Positions 1 to 10,040 of a stretch of DNA of 64,000 nucleotides are shown here, piece by piece; position 1 is the stretch's first letter, and each line of letters opens with the position of its first letter. The position numbers and the translations under genes were made by a program. The DNA is from Anaeramoeba flamelloides (taxonomy: Eukaryota > Metamonada > Anaeramoebidae). Location: the NCBI GenBank assembly GCA_027625915.1, contig JANTQA010000070.1:6453001-6517000 (forward strand), given 5' to 3'. The notes beneath the pieces were generated by a model. The model saw only the letters and a list, made by a program, of their open reading frames with translations. It was not told where the DNA came from and did not search any database.

Positions 1-1
1 G

Positions 2-226
2 GAGGAAATTAGAAAGGGATCTTCAGAACAAAGAGAGGAATTGGCTGATTTGGATGATCCATTATTTGATAACAATAATACTAACACTAAACGAAGGAAA
101 AAAAGAAAAATGCGAAATAAGAAAAGAAATACTAATTCGAATTCTACTAGTCAAAAAAGGGGTTCTGCTAAACCAAAAAGAAGGGGGAATAGACAGAATC
201 GGAAAAAAAATCTAAAAAAAAACTGA
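2..226 (+). CDS. 3' end of a basic protein, 5' part outside window
   Basis: The frame is open from the window edge and ends at TGA (224-226), leaving 74 visible residues. An acidic stretch (EELADLDDPLFD) is followed by a Lys/Arg/Asn-rich tail (KRRKKRKMRNKKRN) ending in KKNLKKN. The TTG at 41 is not a likely start because the frame continues upstream of it. Basic tails like this occur in nuclear or nucleolar and RNA-binding proteins, but that is only an inference from composition; no domain is visible and I do not recognise the gene. An AT-rich gap with long A and T runs follows directly. Confidence 0.6.
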   Translation, partial: EEIRKGSSEQREELADLDDPLFDNNNTNTKRRKKRKMRNKKRNTNSNSTSQKRGSAKPKRRGNRQNRKKNLKKN

Positions 227-1019
227 ATTTAAGGAACTAGTATTTTTTTAAAAAATAAAATAAAATCTTAAATTTTTTTTTTTTTTTGTAATTTGTGTTT
301 TGGTTTATGAAATTGATGAGTTAACTTCATCTTAAATAATATATTAATTATGAGTTTATTTTTTGAATTCCAAATTTCATATATTTTTGATATAAAACTA
401 AATAGAGGTAATCTATTATTTTTATTAAACAATTAAGTTAATTCTTCGAATTGCTTTGTAAGACATTATTTTTCGTTTTATGTTGAATATCATTGATTTT
501 GATAAGAAATTTTTTATTTTGTTGGTATTTTTAATTTTTTCAATTTTAATTAAAACAATAAAAATTAATACAAGTACAGATTGTTAAATAAATCTAAATT
601 TGAGAGAAGTTTAATTAAAATTTCCAAATGGAATTCAAGATCTAATCAGTAAAAATTTTTAATTCCAAAAAGTTAATCCCTGAAAAAACTTGGAAAATAC
701 TAGAAAAAGGAGAAATTTTGGAATTTTTTCAAACAAATAAAAAAACATAAAGATTATTGTTTAAATTATGTATATAATCACTTTTTCAATTTCGTTAAAT
801 CAGGAAAGGGAAAAGCATCTTGAAAGTTTTCAAAATTAAGAAAAATTCTTTTTTCATATCTCTAATACTCATAATTATTATTTTTTTTTCAGCTAATTTG
901 TTTTAAAAATTATAAATTTTTAACTAATTGGACAAATTAATATCAAGGTAATTATTGATACCTGATCTCTTTCTTTTTTTTATGAAAAATGAGTTATTTT
1001 TTTGAAAGAATCTTTCTTA
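227..1019. other. AT-rich gap, no feature seen
   Basis: No convincing reading frame, RNA gene or repeat. The stretch is homopolymer-rich and probably holds the 3' UTR of the partial gene to its left. Confidence 0.5.
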
Positions 1020-1218
1020 TATAGTCAGTTTCAAATTTAAGGTACAAACTTTCAACGAAATTTAAGGAACAGAAAAATCTTAAATTAAAGCACAAAATTT
1101 GGAATTTTTTTTTTTACAAATTATTTTACTAGAATCTGAATTATGTGCCTTAATTTGAAATTTTGATTGTGACGTAAATTTCGTTGAAGTTAGTGCCTTA
1201 AAAGTGGAACTGACTGTA
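1020..1218. mobile_element. 200-bp inverted-repeat element, boxed family, copy 1
   Basis: Non-autonomous element (MITE) bounded by TA...TA, starting TATAGTCAGTTTC and ending GGAACTGACTGTA. The two arms are inverted copies carrying boxes of the type AAGGCAC/GTGCCTT. It is recognisably the same element as at 14380, 35790 and 63322. This copy is diverged: some boxes read AAGGTAC or AAGGAAC. TA at both ends fits a Tc1/mariner-type target site. Confidence 0.85.
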
Positions 1219-1554
1219 TTTTTCCAAAAAATTCCTAAAACATTTCGCTTGAAATAAAATTTTCCCCGAATTATATGGGTTGACTATATTAACATAATTC
1301 AAAACATGGTTTTGATTTTTGAATTTTAAAAAGTGTATTGTGTTAAACTTGAGTTTTCGAAATAAAAGTAAAATTTTTTTAATTTCCTGTTCATTGCAAA
1401 AATTGAAAAAAAAAAATATCTATGGATTTGACAGTACTTTACTGCACTTGACGACACTCCCCAATTATATTTTACAATTATCGAATACCCAAAATATTTA
1501 TTTAAAACTCAAAAATATTTAAGTTATCCCTAAAGCTCCACAATTCTAAAATTT

Positions 1555-1866
1555 TGAACATTTACTAACTGTCAAAATTTGGATTACGTGCAATCAATAA
1601 AAATCCAAGTAAAATTTTGTATTTTGTGTTTAAAATCTGAACAGAGGGAAATAATAGAAAATATTGATCATTTTTTATGGGTATTTCTCTCCCACGAAAT
1701 AGATAGAATAATATTTCAAATCAAGTTAAATGGAATAAATCTTAATGAAATGATTTTAAACTGTGATAGTTTGAAATTATTTTCATTAATTAATAATAGG
1801 GTAATAATTTATTTCGCGCTTAAATTTCTGAAAGGGGATTCAAGTCTAAGGGCAACTAGAGTGTAA
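1555..1866 (+). pseudogene. LINE 3'-end fragment (reverse-transcriptase C-terminal tail)
   Basis: An open stretch reads CILCLKSEQ...IIENIDHFLW and continues to a tail ending LKFLKGDSSLRATRV. The C-x2-C followed by E/D-HFLW resembles the zinc-knuckle region after the reverse transcriptase of non-LTR retrotransposons, where the usual pattern is CxxC...HFLxxC. The same order of motifs occurs in the fragment at 7669-8612. The last expected Cys is not seen here (LWVF). No ATG start, no RT core and no target-site duplication were found, so it is a 5'-truncated relic rather than a gene. The family is inferred from these short motifs only. Confidence 0.45.
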
Positions 1867-1919
1867 TTTACACTTCCTCATCAATAATGAAAAGAAAAAA
1901 TATTGTTTTGTTTTTTTCA

Positions 1920-2823
1920 AAATAATGCCTGAACAACGACTATAATCTGTGTTTCAAAAAAAATCAGTGATTTTTTTTTATTCTTATTTCAATTCAACAT
2001 CTAATTGGAATCCAATAGTATACCTAAGTTCAAAATACTTTTGAAAGTAAAATCCATAATGTTTTGTTTAAATTTTAAATTCTGTTTGATATTTCTTCGT
2101 TATTTTCTGTAGATTTTTCGTAATTTTTATTAAATGGTTTATTTTTTTAAAGGTATAAAATTTCTATAATAACTCTATTTTTTTATTAAAATATTACTAG
2201 TTGGTTCCTTCAATTTATGAATTTCTTTTCTGATCTATAGAACTTCAAGAAATTAATTTCATATTCACATATTGTTTATTGTTGTTTTATTTGAATAGAT
2301 TAATTTATAGATATTCTCTAAAAAAGATTTGTTGTTTTTTTTGAAATTTGGATTATACTTTTCTGTTGTTAAAATAATCCCTCCAGAAAAGTAAAATCTG
2401 TGTTTCAAAAGAAAAAGTGTGTTTTTTTGTAATAGAAGATCTATTCATCAACAATTCAAAGTAACCAACAATAAATCCTTATTAATATGGTAATGGTTTC
2501 TTAAAATTCTTTCTTTGGGCATTTTTATAAATATTTGAGAAAATTAGAGAAATTTATCTCAAAAAATAGAGTTAATTTTTGAGATTAAATTTTTCATCAA
2601 AAAAACTAAAAATTTCCCAAAAATTGAGAATATAACAAAAAAAATTAAACTAATTACATGAATAATTTAAATTTTACTGAAAATATCAAAGGGATTTACC
2701 TTCAAAATTGATTTGAACTTAGGTAACCTATTTGGTAGTAAATTGGATGTTGAATTAAAACAAGAAGAAAAAAAAGTACCGATTATATTTTGAAACATGG
2801 ACTATAATCGTTGTTCGCATAAT
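1920..2823. mobile_element. 0.9-kb inverted-repeat element, ACAACGACTATAATC family, copy 1
   Basis: The left end reads AATGCCTGAACAACGACTAT and the right end carries its inverted copy, ACTATAATCGTTGTTCGCAT. The arms are about 130-150 bp, and both contain the GTTTCAAAA / TTTTGAAACA block and the ATTGGAT/ATCCAAT block. The interior is AT-rich and non-coding. A second copy lies at 29926-32017, interrupted by a Tc1-like element. Confidence 0.75.
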
Positions 2824-3647
2824 ATGTTGATTACTGTCTTACAATAATTATTTTGAAAAAAGTATTAAAAAATCTAATAATTTCTAATAAACTTGGTTTT
2901 AGAATTGAAATTCTAATTTTTATTAGGTTTTGAAGAACAAAATAAGAGAAAATGTATCAAACTAAACATATTTCTTCTCATTCACCACCAAAATAAAAAT
3001 AACTTACAAAGCCCACCTTAAGAAACACTACAACTATATTTACGATTTAGTATCAGTTCTCAGTTGTTAAATTTGAGAATAATCATTTCATACTTTCTGA
3101 AACAATAAATAAAAAAAAAAAAAATATGATATTTTACAATTTCTTTTTGTGACGAATAACAAACAAATCAAAACCTGTAATTTCAGGGTTTAAGATTTGA
3201 TTGTTAATTTAACCATTAAATTCCAGAAGGGTGTTTGAAAGAGTTGGTTTATAACCTAACAAAGATTTTGAAGTCATATTAGTTCAGAATGTCAAATTTT
3301 TAAAAATTACTTTTCTTCAAGATCTCTTTTCGGAAAATCTTTTGAGACTTGTTTCTAATAGACTCAACCCAACCCAAAAAAAAAATGTGATCAGACAATA
3401 CACTCTAAGTAATTTGATAAATCCGTTACCAATTATTTTAAAAAAAAAACAAAAGGCACCAACTTTCGACTAAATAAAATTTAATCAATACAATCCATAA
3501 AAACTTTTAAAAATCAACAGTTTAAGAACCGAAAAGTTATTTCTCTGTTATTTAAACCCTTTATTCAAAAAACAACGTAAAAAAAATCATTTTTTTTCAA
3601 AAATCAACTAATTTTTTTCACATTTAATTTGACTAAAAACGAACAAA
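2824..3647. other. AT-rich gap upstream of the orphan gene
   Basis: No reading frame or repeat recognised. The last 100 bases, rich in A and T runs, are the presumed promoter and 5' UTR of the gene starting at 3648. Confidence 0.45.
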
Positions 3648-5495
3648 ATGAATTTTCCACAAAATTCGTACTTCAAACCATTTATTAGGTGTACGTCAGA
3701 ATTAAAACCAACCCCATTTTGTTGGTTTAATAATCCACAAAATAATCAAATACCCAAAAACAAAAAAAATTATGTTGATCCAAAATCGATTTATCCAGAT
3801 CTCGATTTATTCCAAACCACAAACACAAGAAAAAAAAGATTTCAAAGGATCCAAAAAAATCGAAATGAACTCGAAAAATATTTTAGACTCACCCAAATAC
3901 CACCAACACTTGGGTCTACAACAATCAAAAAAAAAAAAAAAATCAATCATAATGGTACTGACGAACAAAGCCAAATCCAATTCCAAACTCAAAACAAAGA
4001 AAATTATTCACCAAACAAAAGACACAATGAAAAACCAAATTTCCAAAGAGGGATGTTTCCGCAATTGAAATTGAAACAAAAACAAAGTATTGACCAAAAA
4101 ATAAAAAAAAAAAACCAATCAAAAGAAAAAAGCATGTTGGACGAGTATTTAAATAGGCAACCAAGCCCTAAAGGGGATATACTCCACTCGCCAAACAGTA
4201 AAAAAATCAGAAGACTTCAACCAAAGAAGCCCAAATCAAAATTAAATGATGAAGATATTATTTGCTCTTTATCCTCGTTGCTCAACCAAACAATGAAACT
4301 AACGAATAGAAACAGAAAAATTGATCAGCAAAAGGGAATTAATCTTTCTGGCTCTTGGCGTGTTTATCATTCAACGCCCATCATTTCAAATAACATTAAC
4401 GTTTGTAGTCAGAAAAGCAATCTTAACTTTGAACAAAATCTTTATCAAATTTTCGAAAACATAAGCCAAGATTTTTCAAATTTCATTTCTTTACGTAATT
4501 GCAATTTAAAAAATAAAAAAGTGAATGAAATTCGTAATGACAGCAAACTTGGCAACAGAACGAAGCAGGCACAAGAAAATAACAGTTTCCAACAATTAAG
4601 CCTTTCCATTAATTATCATAACATCCACGTGCCTGAAAATACAAAGCTCAAAGAGCAAGAAACCATCCCTGCGTTAGAATTTCGAATTAAAGACAACCAA
4701 AATGAGCAAATTGCATCTTTAATTTTTTGCACAAAGGCCCAAAATAAGGAAAAACGGCAGCAAGAAAGAGAAAGAGAAACAAAAATGGATTTGGAAAGTA
4801 TCAAAGAAAAACAAAAAGAGAAAGAAAAAGAAAACGAAAACGAAAAGAAGCAAGGATTTGTTTGGATACAGAGAGCAACGAACAAGTCCTTAGTAATCAA
4901 GTTGCCAATAGTTTTAATAAAAGTGAAATCAAAAGCCGTCTTAACACAGATTGGTATTTTAGATTTTTTAGCGTTTAAATATAATTGCTTGATGAGCAGG
5001 GTCCGATTTTCAAATTTAGAAATGGGCAAATTTCTTATGAATTGGTCAAAAAGACTTTGTGCTCCATCAAATAGAAATAGAAAAAGAAAAAGAAACCCAA
5101 AGCATAATCAGGTCGATCAGCAGCAGCAACAATTAATCAAAGACCAGCAGCAGCAATTAAAAGGAAACCTATCTTTAAATGACGAGAAGGAAATGGAAAC
5201 AATTAAATTTGTTTACCATTCGCCTGCATATAAATCAAATGATATTATTCTGCGTCTATCCCATTTATCGATCTCCAAAATTCTCCGTTCAAGAGTGATT
5301 GTTGGGGATGGTAAAAACCTAATACAATGCATACATGAATATTTTTGTTCCCTGTATAGAATTAATCTTGACAACTGTATATTAAATCAAATACTTTTTC
5401 CAAAATTTCTTTTAAATAGAAATGGAATTATACGATTTGAAAAAGAGGATGATCTCCCCAATTTCTTAACGTTGTTTAATCATATTATCTGTTAA
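3648..5495 (+). CDS. Hypothetical Lys/Asn/Gln-rich protein, 615 aa
   Basis: A single uninterrupted frame from ATG (context AACAAAATG, shared with other genes here) to TAA. I do not recognise the family. The N-terminal two thirds are low-complexity: poly-Lys from A-tracts, many Gln and Asn, and a charged run around residues 380-400 (KEKQKEKEKENENEKK). Two Q clusters lie near residues 490-505. Two segments look folded: roughly residues 400-470 (hydrophobic, containing LPIVLIKVKSKAVLTQIGIL) and roughly 520-615 (DIILRLSHLSISKILRSR... to a C-terminal LFNHIIC). No signal peptide or membrane segment is seen. The basic, disordered character would fit a nuclear or scaffold protein, but that is inference from composition. 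The length of the frame in such AT-rich DNA is the main evidence that it is a gene. Confidence 0.7.
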   Translation: MNFPQNSYFKPFIRCTSELKPTPFCWFNNPQNNQIPKNKKNYVDPKSIYPDLDLFQTTNTRKKRFQRIQKNRNELEKYFRLTQIPPTLGSTTIKKKKKINHNGTDEQSQIQFQTQNKENYSPNKRHNEKPNFQRGMFPQLKLKQKQSIDQKIKKKNQSKEKSMLDEYLNRQPSPKGDILHSPNSKKIRRLQPKKPKSKLNDEDIICSLSSLLNQTMKLTNRNRKIDQQKGINLSGSWRVYHSTPIISNNINVCSQKSNLNFEQNLYQIFENISQDFSNFISLRNCNLKNKKVNEIRNDSKLGNRTKQAQENNSFQQLSLSINYHNIHVPENTKLKEQETIPALEFRIKDNQNEQIASLIFCTKAQNKEKRQQERERETKMDLESIKEKQKEKEKENENEKKQGFVWIQRATNKSLVIKLPIVLIKVKSKAVLTQIGILDFLAFKYNCLMSRVRFSNLEMGKFLMNWSKRLCAPSNRNRKRKRNPKHNQVDQQQQQLIKDQQQQLKGNLSLNDEKEMETIKFVYHSPAYKSNDIILRLSHLSISKILRSRVIVGDGKNLIQCIHEYFCSLYRINLDNCILNQILFPKFLLNRNGIIRFEKEDDLPNFLTLFNHIIC

Positions 5496-5864
5496 AAGAG
5501 TTTTTTTCAAATCATACTTTATTTTTTTTATTTCTTTAATTTTTTAAAAAAAAAAATTAAATAATAAAAAATTAAAAAATTATTTTTTTTGAATTTTGAT
5601 CTTTTCATTTGAAATTTTGTTTTCTTTATTTTTTTTTTTTTTGGTTTGTTTTTTGAAGAAATTTTGATAAATAGTAATTAACTTTCAGAAATATTTTATG
5701 TTACGACAGTTTTTCAAAATTAAATTAACACTAAGCTATTTTTCAGTTCATGATCTGAGGTTTAGTTTAAATTGAAAAAGAAATTTAAAATTTATTACTT
5801 AGAGGAATAGTCGAAATTCAACAATCTAATTTTTTATATATCAAAAATGAGATTAGAAGGTGAT
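5496..5864. other. AT-rich gap
   Basis: Dominated by T and A runs; probable 3' UTR of the orphan gene followed by non-coding DNA. No structure recognised. Confidence 0.45.
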
Positions 5865-6002
5865 TACATCCGGTTCACTAATTTATATTTTTTTGGACAA
5901 TGTGATATAATTCTAGAAAATGTAACAATTCTTACTATAATTATTATTTTGTAACTAGAAAAATGAGAAGTGATAGTTTATTTTCAATTGTCACTGGATG
6001 TA
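5865..6002. repeat. Possible 140-bp inverted-repeat element
   Basis: The sequence TTACATCCGGTTCACTAA near the left end pairs with TCACTGGATGTAA at the right end. It directly abuts the next inverted-repeat element. Only one copy is seen in the window, so the call is tentative. Confidence 0.35.
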
Positions 6003-6593
6003 AGCCATTTCCAATGAAGTGGGGTAAATTTATTTTTTATATATATCTTTTAAAATAAATATTCATAACAGTATTTAAACATCCAAAATCATTAACAACC
6101 ATTTTCCAATTCTTGGTAATAATTCAATTTGTTTATTAGTATTGTATTATCTAAATAAAATATATTAAATTTTCTGATCTCGATTTTATCTGATATTTTT
6201 TAGGTGTGATAATTGCTTTTTATTATTTTTTTTTGATTGAAAAAATTGTCTTCATCACTTTTTCAATCTCAAAAAAATTTCAAATAGAATTGAAAACAGA
6301 TAAATACATTTTATTGTTTAAAAGATCATTTGTATACTTTTCCATATTTCGATTTTTTTATTTAAATTGGTCGTAGATTGATTTCACCAAAAAAAGTGCT
6401 ATCGTTTTTTGTTATTTTTGGGAAATATTTCATCCAATACATTTTAAAATAAATACATTAGTCATTTATCCAATCGCTATCAATATTAAACTTAATTTGG
6501 TAATATAAATTAATGAATTCTTACACTACCAAAGATGATTTTTTATGAAATGTAAAAAAAAAAAATGCTCAACTTTTTTGGAAATACGTTATA
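5998..6593. mobile_element. 0.6-kb inverted-repeat element, ATTTCCAATAAAGTGG family, copy 1
   Basis: The left end has GCCATTTCCAATGAAGTGGGG and the right end has the inverted CAACTTTTTTGGAAATACGTTAT. The whole element is repeated in the opposite orientation at 15333-15930. Shared internal blocks include the CAAATAGAATTGAAAAC region and the ACCAAAAAAAGTG region. The interior is non-coding here. The ends resemble those of Tc1-type elements. Confidence 0.7.
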
Positions 6594-7404
6594 CTAATAG
6601 TAAATAGTGATAAAATAAAAAAAATCATCTGAAATCAAAGTATATCATCTGCACTGGGGGTCTTATTTAATTTCCTTTTATTTTTTCGGTTACAAAATCC
6701 CGAAGGCGCCAGTTTTTTAAACATGTGGGTTGTAATAAATCATAACTTTTTATTTGATTGTGGCGTTTTATATTATTCTAGATGTTGGGTGGACTTATAT
6801 TCCTAAAAGAGTATAATCTAGAATTAAAAAAAAAGGGATATAGAGCAGAAAATAGATCACTTTTAAATTTTAAAAACCAATAAACAATACAAACATAGAA
6901 GTTTTAAACATAATATTCTATAATATACGACTTGTCAAAAAAAAAAAAAAAAATAAATTTACAACATCAGGTTGTTTTTTCAAATTTTAAAAGGAGATCA
7001 TTGTCAGAGCTGACAGTTGGGATAAGAAGTAATTTAAAATTCTAAAGTGGGGGGGCCTTATTATAATAAAAAGTCATATTAATTATAGCCTTAGAGCTTT
7101 TGAGTTTAAACAGTAAGATCAAACATTGAATAAAAAAATCAAAATAAGGAAGAAAAAAAGTTTGTCTATAATAAGAGATCTTCTTATTTTTTTTTTCAGC
7201 CACAGTAATTATCAAAAAAAATATGAGTCATAAAATCAAAAATTGTATTTTATTTAATTAAAATGTTAGGGTAGCAAAAGTAGCAAGATATCAAATTCAA
7301 AGAATATTACTTGATATTATTCTAAATAACATCAACAAATACTATTTAGATCTCTTTTTATTTCACGATCTCACCAATAGTTTGGAAGATCTGAAGAATA
7401 TAAA
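6594..7404. other. AT-rich gap with a small GC-richer patch
   Basis: No gene seen. Around 6650-6720 there is a less AT-biased patch (GCACTGGGGG, CCCGAAGGCGCCAG) of unknown meaning; it does not fold as a tRNA by eye and is not repeated elsewhere in the window. Confidence 0.4.
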
Positions 7405-8845
7405 AGGATGTAAGTAACCAGTGTTGACAACCATAAACTCATTCCTAAAATGTAACTTTGTGTTATTTTTTGAGACTTGGGTATTTGTAAATAGGAAAAC
7501 ACATATTATATTCTTGGTTGGTGTTTAAATCGACTTTAGAGGTTAGATCTTGAATTAATTAAATAGTTCAATATTATTAAAAGCTTTTATTTCAATAATT
7601 TTATCATATTAACCAAATTTCTGAGATTCCAATGATTTTTTTATAAAAAAATTAAAAAATGATCTTTTACAGAAATTTTACAAATGATTTAAATAGATAT
7701 TCTTATGTTATGAACAAGGACAAATCAAAATACTCTAAATTGTGCAAAAAATCAAAAAAAATAGATATCATTGAAGATTTCGATCATTTTCTCTGGAACG
7801 CCCAACCTATGAAAATAATCGTAAAATCTGGAGATCTGAAATAAAAAAATTTAACATCTCTAATATATGTCCTTAATAAAATTAAGCACTATTTTTTTCT
7901 GATTAATATTTTTCGAAATTAAGAACATAACTTAATTCAATTAAACACTGTGATAAATTTTTTTTTAGTATAAAAAACACTCTCAACCTTTGAATATCGA
8001 AAATATTTTTTGAAATTACTGTGCACTTTTTTATTTTTTTTTGAAAAATTGGGATTGAGAAAAGTTTGAAATTAAAGAATAAGTTAATATATTAAATTAG
8101 AATGCTTTTCCAGAAAGTTTATCCTTTTAGTTTAACTTTTTTTTTATTTTACCATTTAAAACTAAAAAAAACATTTGAGGACCAAATTAGTCCCTTTTGT
8201 GAAAAGAAAATTCCCCATAATTTAGAATTTGTTTTTGTAAATGAGTTTAAACAAGAAAGTGTATCTAAAAATATACATAATTTCAAGTTTGAATTCAATG
8301 TTTTTGACAAAAAATGTTTTCAAGAAAAAGCTGAATTGAAACTTTATTTATTTTTATTTTATCATTTTGTTTTTTTAATTGTATAAATGGAAAGTATTTG
8401 ATCAGTTTTTCATTTTTAGTGTTTTTTGGGTCGTAGGGACATATTAAAAAATACTATTTTTGATATTATTAGAAAAAGAGATTCATCGTATTTATTAGCC
8501 TTAGTGGGTAATAAATTTATTTTTGAGTCTTTAACAAAATTCCTAAATCATAATTTAGGAATTCGGGCAAATAAGAGGAGTAAAAAACTCCTCCGTTAAA
8601 TAATAATAAAAAAAAAAATGATCTTTTTCTCATATTTTTGTCAAAAAAATTAATTTGAAATCTTCCCATTATCTTCATAAATATTTTTCATAATTTTATT
8701 TAAAGAACACTATTTCTTGTTTATATACGGTTGTTACCCTATTGCTTTGTTTCTTTTATTTCTACAGTCAGCCAATATTTTTTACATTTGTCAAATTTTA
8801 GTAATGGGTGAAAATAAAAAACATGGGTTATTTATGCCACTGTAG
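7405..8845. mobile_element. Inverted-repeat element, TGTAAATAACC family, copy 1, interrupted by a LINE
   Basis: The left part (7405-7668) and right part (8613-8845) match the continuous copy at 13521-14000, including GAGACTTGGGTATTTG and GACTTTAGAGGTTAGATCTT on the left and TTGTTTATATAC on the right. The ends are inverted: GTAAGTAACCAGTGTTGAC against GGGTTATTTATGCCACTGTAG. The 944-bp interruption is a LINE fragment flanked by a duplicated 15-mer. Confidence 0.8.
7669..8612 (+). pseudogene. 5'-truncated LINE insertion with target-site duplication
   Basis: Flanked on both sides by AAAAAATGATCTTTT (7654-7668 and 8613-8627). The 3' end is TAATAATAAAAAAA, a typical LINE tail. Readable pieces are LCKKSKKIDIIEDFDHFLW (7741-7797, zinc-knuckle-like) and a final frame (about 8419-8599) reading IFDIIRKRDSSYLLALVG...FLNHNLGIR to TAA. 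Both align with the relic at 1555-1866. The pieces are in separate frames with a stop after GDLK (7842-7844), so the copy is dead. The uninterrupted sister element at 13521-14000 shows the empty site with one copy of the target. Family assignment to non-LTR retrotransposons rests on tail, duplication and motif order. Confidence 0.7.
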
Positions 8846-9117
8846 TAAAATTTTTTAACCAATTAATAATAATCGATCAGACAAAGAAAGCCCCTTAATA
8901 GAATAATTACTGTTAATATCATAAAAAAAGGATTAATATTTTTATTCTAACTTTCCCAAAAAAAGTACTCCCAGATTAAATAAATTACAAAATTCTTCAA
9001 TTCCAAGGACCAAAACCGAATAAAGAAGACTGGAAATAGGAATTGGGTAACTCCGTGATATTCAGTCTGTTTCGTGCTTTTTAAGTCAACTGGAAGGAAA
9101 ATTTTGTCGCTATTATT
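8846..9117. other. AT-rich gap
   Basis: Nothing recognisable. Confidence 0.4.
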
Positions 9118-9302
9118 TTTCAATACCTTTAACTAAATTATAAATAGGAAAAAAATTTCACTTCCTTTCTAATATTTTTCTTTACCAAGTTGAGTTTTCA
9201 AATTGGAGTGGGGTGTAATTTTCAGATCATAGATTTGAATGAACAAGGAAATTGAAAATGAAGTGAAAATCTTTCATTTTTTAAAATACAAAAACCAGTA
9301 AA
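9118..9302. mobile_element. 180-bp palindromic MITE, AATTATAAATGGG family, copy 1
   Basis: The arm AAATTATAAATAGG...TTTCACTTCCTTT at left is mirrored by GAAGTGAAAATCTTTC...ACCAGTAAAT at right. Related copies lie at 12562, 26931 and 28729. Non-coding. Confidence 0.65.
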
Positions 9303-10040
9303 TTGTATTACAAAAACTTTTATGATTATTAGTCTTTTTATTTTGGCTTTAATCTTTTGGTTGGTTTTAATCTCAAGAATTAGTCTTCTTTACATTGATC
9401 TTTCTTGTAATTTTACTCCTTTTTCAGTAAGTTTCCCAATAAAAAATCGATATCCGATTTTTTTTTTCTTTTTTTACCATTTTTCTCATTTTAAGAAAAA
9501 TATCAAAGCAAAAAAACAAATCGCAAAAGTTACTTTATTAACCAAGAGTCTGTTAAATTGGTTAGAGTGATGTTACAGTTGCTTTAATAATTCTTTATTT
9601 ATTCCTAAATTTAATAAATTCCGAATTTCCTATTAATAATACATAATGAGTCAAGAATATTTTTACAAAAGAAAAGAATTCTGAGTAACTTGGAAACTGT
9701 ATTTCCTAAAACATTTCTGTACAAGAAAAATAAACAACCAACATCCGGAATAGAAATACGAAATAATTTCAAAAGAAAAGAAAAAAAAGCGAAAATCAGA
9801 AAAGTAATTCAAAAAAGGTTAATTTTTATTTTGTAGATGGGATTATAAAACAATTTCTTTTTTAAAAATGAGAGTATTATTTTCAGAAGAGTTTAGAGTA
9901 AATTATTTTTCTTCAAAAAAGAAAGGAAAAAAAAGAAAAAATAATAAAAAAAAAAAACAATACAAAAGAAAAAAGTAATTGTGAAGTATCTTAAGGGTAT
10001 TCATCAATTTACTTTTTTTCAAGGAGAAATTGAAAACTTT
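9303..10040. other. AT-rich gap downstream of the ethanolamine kinase gene
   Basis: Holds an 82-residue hydrophobic frame (9322-9570, + strand) that I do not regard as a gene, poly-A runs, and the presumed 3' UTR of the gene on the minus strand. Confidence 0.45.

Noticed and set aside
9322-9570. 82-residue hydrophobic frame
   Set aside because: Composition is that of random T-rich DNA; ends overlap a MITE boundary and no start context or splice site supports it.
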